Shown: positions 6,683 through 9,889 of the stretch, piece after piece
Numbering within the stretch: the first letter of the stretch is position 1
Layout: each line of letters opens with the position of its first letter
NCBI GenBank assembly: GCA_005884855.1
Contig: VAZS01000247.1
Coordinates: 1 to 9,889, forward strand
Length of the DNA: 9,889 bases
Reading direction: 5' to 3'
Source of the DNA: Alphaproteobacteria bacterium
GTDB lineage: Bacteria > Pseudomonadota > Alphaproteobacteria > Rhizobiales > Xanthobacteraceae
Notes under the pieces: model-generated
The model's input: the letters and a program-made list of their open reading frames with translations, nothing else
What the model was told of the DNA's origin: nothing
Databases searched by the model: none
Program-made: the position numbers and the translations under genes

Positions 6683-7593
6683 TTAATCAGGGGCCAGCGC
6701 GTCGGCTGGCGAAGGTATCTGCCATGTTCTGGCGTCGACGGCGCTGACGGCAGCGCCCGCGACGTTAACATCACTGAGAGCCTCGATGTTGAGATCAAAC
6801 TGGTCGATCGGACGCAGCCGATCGGGCAGGGTGCGTAGCAATTGCGCGAAGTTCCGTGCCTCGGCTTGCGCCCCCGCCATGCTGACGGTTTTGAACTCAC
6901 AGTTCCGTCCGAGACGATGTTGTGACCGTGTAGATGTTTGATGATGGGGCCTTCAAGCCGATACCCCATGCGGTCGCTGGTTGCCGATATCTTCCATTCG
7001 CTATCCAGAAACAGCTTTTTTTCCTCTTCGCTGAACTCATCGTCCTGCGGACCCATGACCAGGCGGATCGGCCCCTCCGGTGGCGCGGCGAGATCGATCC
7101 GGCGCTCGGGGGCGCCGCTTGCCGGTGGCGTCTGCAACTGATCCCCGGCCTGCAGTGGACGAGGATAAGGACTGCCGAGGCCGGCACGGGCATTCACAGC
7201 CAGGCTCCCGAACATCGGTTCGCCAGTGATCCCGCCCTCGATCGCCAGATAGCTGAATGAGCCGCCCCGCGCGAAGCCCAGCGTCAGAGTCTGGCCGTCG
7301 GCCAGCGTCATTGAAGCGTCCAACGCGACGGCGCGGCCGGAGATGTCGGTATTGCGCGATGCTCCTGCCACAGCAACGCGCACGGCACCTTCACGCGCGG
7401 TAAAGGCGGCACCGAATGGGCCGATTTCGATTGCCGCGGCAAACGGCGTGTTGCCGACCAGCACATTGGCCGCGGCTAGCGCAAGCTGGTCCATCGCACC
7501 GCTTGGTGTCAAACCGTAGCGCTGGGCGCCGTGGCGGCCGCCATCCTGAACCGAGCTAGCAGGCCCAATTTCGGAAACGATTAATTTGCTCAT
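6683..7593 (-). pseudogene. pxpC: pxpC (5-oxoprolinase subunit C), internal deletion with frameshift
   Basis: Residues 1-231 read as a normal PxpC/biotin-dependent carboxyltransferase-like protein: GPASSVQDGGRHGAQRYGL (10-28), SGAMDQ (31-36), AIEGGI (117-122) and SDRMGYRLEG (206-215), ending at HNIVSDGTV (224-232). The frame then turns into Arg/Ser/Pro-rich sequence that ends at 6619. A different frame picks up family-like sequence (EFKTVSMAGAQAEARNF, from 6898) and continues to a TAA at 6685-6683 (ending ADALAPD). Between them the C-terminal segment expected in the family, with a PxNGQPIV-like stretch and a TTGGYPKIA-like motif, is absent. I estimate about 50 codons lost, with net loss 3n+1 nt; the junction lies near 6893-6901. 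The lost part belongs to the catalytic core, so the product is probably inactive. It starts in ATGA overlap with pxpB. A sequencing or assembly error is the main alternative. Confidence 0.82.
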
Positions 7594-8321
7594 GCAGCCA
7601 TCAACTCGGCAACGATCTCACCGCCTTCGGCGGCGCGATCCTGTTCTGCAAACGTTTTGGCGTCGACCGGCGAAAATGTGACGTGGTCGCCGGGTTCGAG
7701 CAGAAAGATGGGGTCACGGTGCAACTGGTAGGTTCGCACCGCGGTTCGTCCCAACAGATGCCAGCCGCTCGGGCCGGCCAGACATTGGACGCCGGTCTGC
7801 ACGCCACCGATTGAAATCGTGCCAGCCGGCGTCAGTAGCCGCGGGTTTTGCCGGCGCGGCATGTGCAGTGAATTGTCCAGGCCGCTGAGATACGACCAGC
7901 CCGGCGTGAAACCGATCATTGCGACCCGGTAGTCGCCACGAACATGGCGCTCGACAATATCGTCAGACGTGGTTTTAAGCGTTTTGGCAACATCCTCCAG
8001 ATCTATGCCGTGCTCGCCGCCATAGACCACGGGAATGCGCCAACGCCGCGTCTTGATCGTGGGCGGCACCGGAAGGTTTGCAAGAGCCAGGAGTTTTTCC
8101 CGCAGGGTATCGAAGTCAACCAGCAAGGGATCATAGTGCACAAGCAGGGATCGATAGGTCGGTACCGTCTCCGTCACACCTGGCACCGGCTCATTCGCAA
8201 GCGTGCGATCGAGCGCCAGGACCCGCTTATTGGCGCCATCATCGATATCGCGGCTGAATTCCACTGTGATGGCGCTGTCGCCACTTGGCAGAATACGTGG
8301 TGCGGAGAGTGTCTCGACCAT
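7590..8321 (-). CDS. pxpB: 5-oxoprolinase subunit PxpB (KipI family)
   Basis: 243 residues and intact. Family motifs are LPSGDSAITVEF (11-22), PTYRSLLVHYDP (54-65), IPVVYGGEHGIDLEDVA (96-112), GFTPGWSYLSGLD (137-149), the Arg/Pro segment PRRQNPRLLTPAGTIS (155-170) and IGGVQTGVQ (171-179). The family (KipI, allophanate hydrolase subunit 1-like) pairs with the PxpC family. Together with PxpA they hydrolyse 5-oxoproline using ATP. It is the first gene of the minus-strand operon and overlaps the pxpC start by ATGA (7590-7593). The ribosome-binding site upstream of the ATG at 8321 is weak (only GAG about 7 nt away). KipI of Bacillus inhibits the sporulation kinase KinA, but the operon context here supports the 5-oxoprolinase role. 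Confidence 0.92.
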   Translation of the reverse strand: MVETLSAPRILPSGDSAITVEFSRDIDDGANKRVLALDRTLANEPVPGVTETVPTYRSLLVHYDPLLVDFDTLREKLLALANLPVPPTIKTRRWRIPVVYGGEHGIDLEDVAKTLKTTSDDIVERHVRGDYRVAMIGFTPGWSYLSGLDNSLHMPRRQNPRLLTPAGTISIGGVQTGVQCLAGPSGWHLLGRTAVRTYQLHRDPIFLLEPGDHVTFSPVDAKTFAEQDRAAEGGEIVAELMAA

Positions 8322-8467
8322 GGCATCTCAACTCGTCTGCTGGGCTTTTTTTCGCTCAATAAGCCGTGCTTGTCACGCCATCATCGATGCCGCGCCCTTG
8401 ACGGGATGCCGTTGCCCCGCAAGATGCGTCGGCCCGATTAATCCCCGTTTCCGGAGCTGTGTTTTCG
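8322..8467. promoter_or_regulatory. Divergent promoter region between pxpBCA and the rraA-like/cupin pair
   Basis: This 146-nt gap separates two head-to-head operons and must contain start signals for at least one of them. A TTGACG hexamer at 8398-8403 could be a -35 box for the rraA-like gene, but the -10 match 17 nt downstream (AAGATG, 8421-8426) is poor. A run of seven T (8346-8352) lies between GGCTT and AAGCC arms near the pxpB start. GGAG at 8453-8456 is the ribosome-binding site for the gene at 8468. I see no clear operator. Confidence 0.35.
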
Positions 8468-9166
8468 ATGTCCCTGACCCCCGAAGCAATCAAGACCCTT
8501 TCGCGCGTGTCCACCGGCACCATCACCACGGTTCTCCTCAAAAAGGGCCTGCGAAACGTCTGGATCCGGGGCTCGCGTCCACTGCGGCCCGGACAGCCGC
8601 GGCTGGTCGGCTCGGCCTTCACGCTGCGTTTCGTTCCCGCACGGGAGGATTTGGCGACGCCGGAGTCATGGTCGTCGCCAATTTCGACCCGCACGGCCAT
8701 CGAAGCCATGCCCGAAGGCTGCATGGCCGTGGTCGACGCCATGGGTGTCACCGACGCCGGCATCTTCGGAGATATCCTCTGCGCGCGCATGGTCAAGCGG
8801 GGGGTGGCCGCGTTGATTACTGACGGTGTCGTGCGCGATCTCGAGGGCGTGCTCGGAACCGGCTTGCCAGTTTGGTGTGACGGATTCGCCGCACCGCCCT
8901 CGGTTGCCGGGCTGACATTCGTCGGCTGGGGCGAACCGATCGGCTGCGGCGGCGTGGCGATCTTCCCGAACGACATTATCATTGCCGACCAGGACGGCGC
9001 GGTGGTGATCCCGCAAGCATATCTGGATCTCATTCTGGCCGAAGGCGCAGAGCAGGAACGAATGGAAGCCTGGATCGTCGAGCAGGTGAATGCCGGCGCG
9101 GTGCTGCCGGGCCTCTATCCCATGAATGCAGAGACAAAGGCGCGGTACGCGGCTTCCAAGAAATGA
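8468..9166 (+). CDS. RraA-family protein, HMG/CHA aldolase-like
   Basis: 232 residues with the RraA/class II HMG-CHA aldolase fold. The family divides into E. coli RraA-type regulators of RNase E and metal-dependent 4-hydroxy-4-methyl-2-oxoglutarate aldolases or oxaloacetate decarboxylases; the latter keep a D-X20-R-D motif. Here D102 (in GIFGDILCARM), R123 and D124 (in TDGVVRD) fit that spacing exactly, so lyase or decarboxylase chemistry is more likely than RNase E regulation. The name often given automatically, ribonuclease activity regulator, is therefore probably misleading. The ATG at 8468 is preferred over the in-frame GTG at 8459, because GGAG at 8453-8456 is 11 nt from the ATG but only 2 nt from the GTG. 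It is followed 45 nt later by a cupin gene, probably in one operon, and is divergent from pxpBCA. The substrate is unknown. Confidence 0.85.
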   Translation: MSLTPEAIKTLSRVSTGTITTVLLKKGLRNVWIRGSRPLRPGQPRLVGSAFTLRFVPAREDLATPESWSSPISTRTAIEAMPEGCMAVVDAMGVTDAGIFGDILCARMVKRGVAALITDGVVRDLEGVLGTGLPVWCDGFAAPPSVAGLTFVGWGEPIGCGGVAIFPNDIIIADQDGAVVIPQAYLDLILAEGAEQERMEAWIVEQVNAGAVLPGLYPMNAETKARYAASKK

Positions 9167-9211
9167 TCGCAGGACCGAGCCGTTGTTGGTCAAAAGACTG
9201 GAGGAAATTCA

Positions 9212-9634
9212 ATGGATATCCATATCGCCGGTTCACGGCCGAGCCGCCGCGCGCCGAAAGAGTATTTCACCGGCACGGTCTGGCAGGACCCAATTATTGC
9301 GACGCAAGCGCCTGCGCGCATCGTGGCGAACCGAGTGGCGTTTGAGCCGGGAGCACGAACTGCGTGGCATACCCATCCACTCGGCCAGACTCTCTACGTC
9401 ATCTCGGGCGTCGGCCGGATTCAGACCAAGGGCGCTCCGGTACGGGAGATCCGGGCCGGCGACGTCGTCTGGATTCCGCCGGGCGAAAAGCACTGGCATG
9501 GAGGTGCGCCGAGCACCGGTATGGTGCACATCGCGATGCAGGAGTCGCTGGATGGAAGCCACGTCACCTGGATGGAGCATGTAACTGACGTCGAGTATTC
9601 GGCCGCGTCAGCTGGTCCCGGCTCCGCCATTTGA
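9212..9634 (+). CDS. Small cupin, manganese hydroxynitrile lyase-type
   Basis: 140 residues, one cupin domain, cytoplasmic, with an ideal ribosome-binding site (GGAGGA at 9200-9205). Cupin motif 1 is GARTAWHTHPLGQT (47-60), where Gln59 replaces the usual Glu. Motif 2 is GDVVWIPPGEKHWHGGAP (83-100). H53, H55, Q59 and H94 match the metal ligands of the Mn-dependent cupin hydroxynitrile lyase of Granulicella, and T50, H96, H106 and Q110 match residues described around its active site. This comparison is from memory, but the numbering agrees without gaps. Such enzymes cleave or form mandelonitrile in vitro; their natural role is unclear, and many relatives are only called cupin domain proteins. 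It probably shares an operon with the RraA-like gene. The fold is certain; the reaction is not. Confidence 0.85.
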   Translation: MDIHIAGSRPSRRAPKEYFTGTVWQDPIIATQAPARIVANRVAFEPGARTAWHTHPLGQTLYVISGVGRIQTKGAPVREIRAGDVVWIPPGEKHWHGGAPSTGMVHIAMQESLDGSHVTWMEHVTDVEYSAASAGPGSAI

Positions 9635-9694
9635 CAACGCTGCGCCATGCAGGCAGCGGCGAGTGAGCAGGACCGGAAGCAATTGACGATCTCG

Positions 9695-9784
9695 ATGCAC
9701 GAAGCCTCAGTGGGTGTTTTCACGGGCGTTGATCTCGCCAAAAAGAATTTCCTGGGAGTGCCAGCTCAAATACGGGAGAAATGA
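9695..9784 (+). pseudogene. Possible remnant of an IS110-type transposase N-terminus
   Basis: A 29-codon open frame beginning at an ATG reads GVFTGVDLAKKNFLGV (7-22) and stops at 9782-9784. The GxDLAKxxF pattern is the first conserved block (first catalytic Asp) of IS110/IS1111 transposases, which normally continue for over 300 residues. Here the similarity ends after about 20 residues, and I see no continuation in the other frames up to the window end. It may be a decayed insertion-sequence fragment or a chance match. The surrounding stretch 9635-9889 has no intact gene. Confidence 0.4.
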
Positions 9785-9831
9785 GCCCGCCAAACTGCCC
9801 TTCGTATGTGCGGCCAGATTCGAAACAGGGG

Positions 9832-9855
9832 TCCGCTTAAAAGCGGAGCGCCGCT
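9832..9855. repeat. Palindromic hairpin pair near the right edge
   Basis: TCCGCTT-AA-AAGCGGA (9832-9847) is a perfect 7-2-7 inverted repeat. Its right arm can also pair with the next bases, AGCGG (9842-9846) with CCGCT (9851-9855) around AGCG, so two hairpins compete for one arm. No T-run follows, so it is not a standard terminator. It lies 48 nt after the possible transposase remnant and might be part of an insertion-sequence end, but the window stops too soon to tell. Confidence 0.4.
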
Positions 9856-9889
9856 AAAGTGATGATTATCGCTGGGAACAGATCGCGTA

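Noticed and set aside
8203..8823. 206-codon plus-strand frame spanning the divergent gap and the start of the RraA-like gene.
   Set aside because: It runs across the pxpB 5' end and the intergenic region, and its sequence is His/Arg-rich shadow translation of the RraA-like gene.
8356..9033. 225-codon minus-strand frame opposite the RraA-like gene.
   Set aside because: Shadow frame without family motifs; the plus-strand gene has clear catalytic residues.
1..9889. CRISPR arrays, tRNA or rRNA genes, and toxin-antitoxin pairs.
   Set aside because: I saw no regularly spaced repeats, no tRNA-like or rRNA-like sequence, and no toxin or antitoxin motif in the reading frames.

Overview
The window looks like chromosomal DNA of a Bradyrhizobium-like alphaproteobacterium (Rhizobiales/Hyphomicrobiales). 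The reasons are high-GC codon use, a nasT-nasS-nirA gene order that I recall from Bradyrhizobium, close resemblance of several proteins to Bradyrhizobium families as I remember them, and a sigma-54-like promoter ahead of a nitrogen-assimilation gene. No database was searched, so the taxonomic call is inference.

Left half (68-5547, all + strand) is a nitrite-assimilation module. nasT (ANTAR-type RNA-binding antiterminator) and nasS (cytoplasmic nitrate/nitrite sensor) overlap by ATGA. A 331-nt gap follows, holding inverted repeats, a near-consensus -24/-12 promoter and a predicted 160-nt leader RNA with hairpins. Then come nirA (siroheme/[4Fe-4S] nitrite reductase) and, again overlapping by ATGA, an unusual CysJ-like flavoprotein. 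That flavoprotein has no flavodoxin domain but carries an RnfB-like four-cysteine Fe-S motif. The layout suggests NasS/NasT and nitrogen status control an NADPH -> FAD -> [4Fe-4S] -> NirA electron chain that reduces nitrite to ammonium.

Middle (5548-5882) holds an inverted repeat and a 50-codon gene for a predicted one-helix membrane protein. It is convergent with the next operon.

Right half holds two divergent transcription units. On the minus strand is pxpB-pxpC-pxpA (prokaryotic 5-oxoprolinase, 8321-5883). pxpC appears broken by an internal deletion of roughly 50 codons plus a frameshift, so the complex is probably non-functional here unless another copy exists. On the plus strand are an RraA-family gene that keeps the aldolase/decarboxylase D-X20-R-D motif and a small cupin with the metal and active-site residue set of the manganese-dependent hydroxynitrile lyase type. 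The right edge (9635-9889) has no intact gene. It holds a short, stop-terminated fragment resembling the start of an IS110-type transposase and a palindromic hairpin.

The observations most worth following up are the dedicated Fe-S flavoprotein partner of NirA with a shared N-terminal motif, the nirA leader, the broken pxpC, and the small membrane protein.
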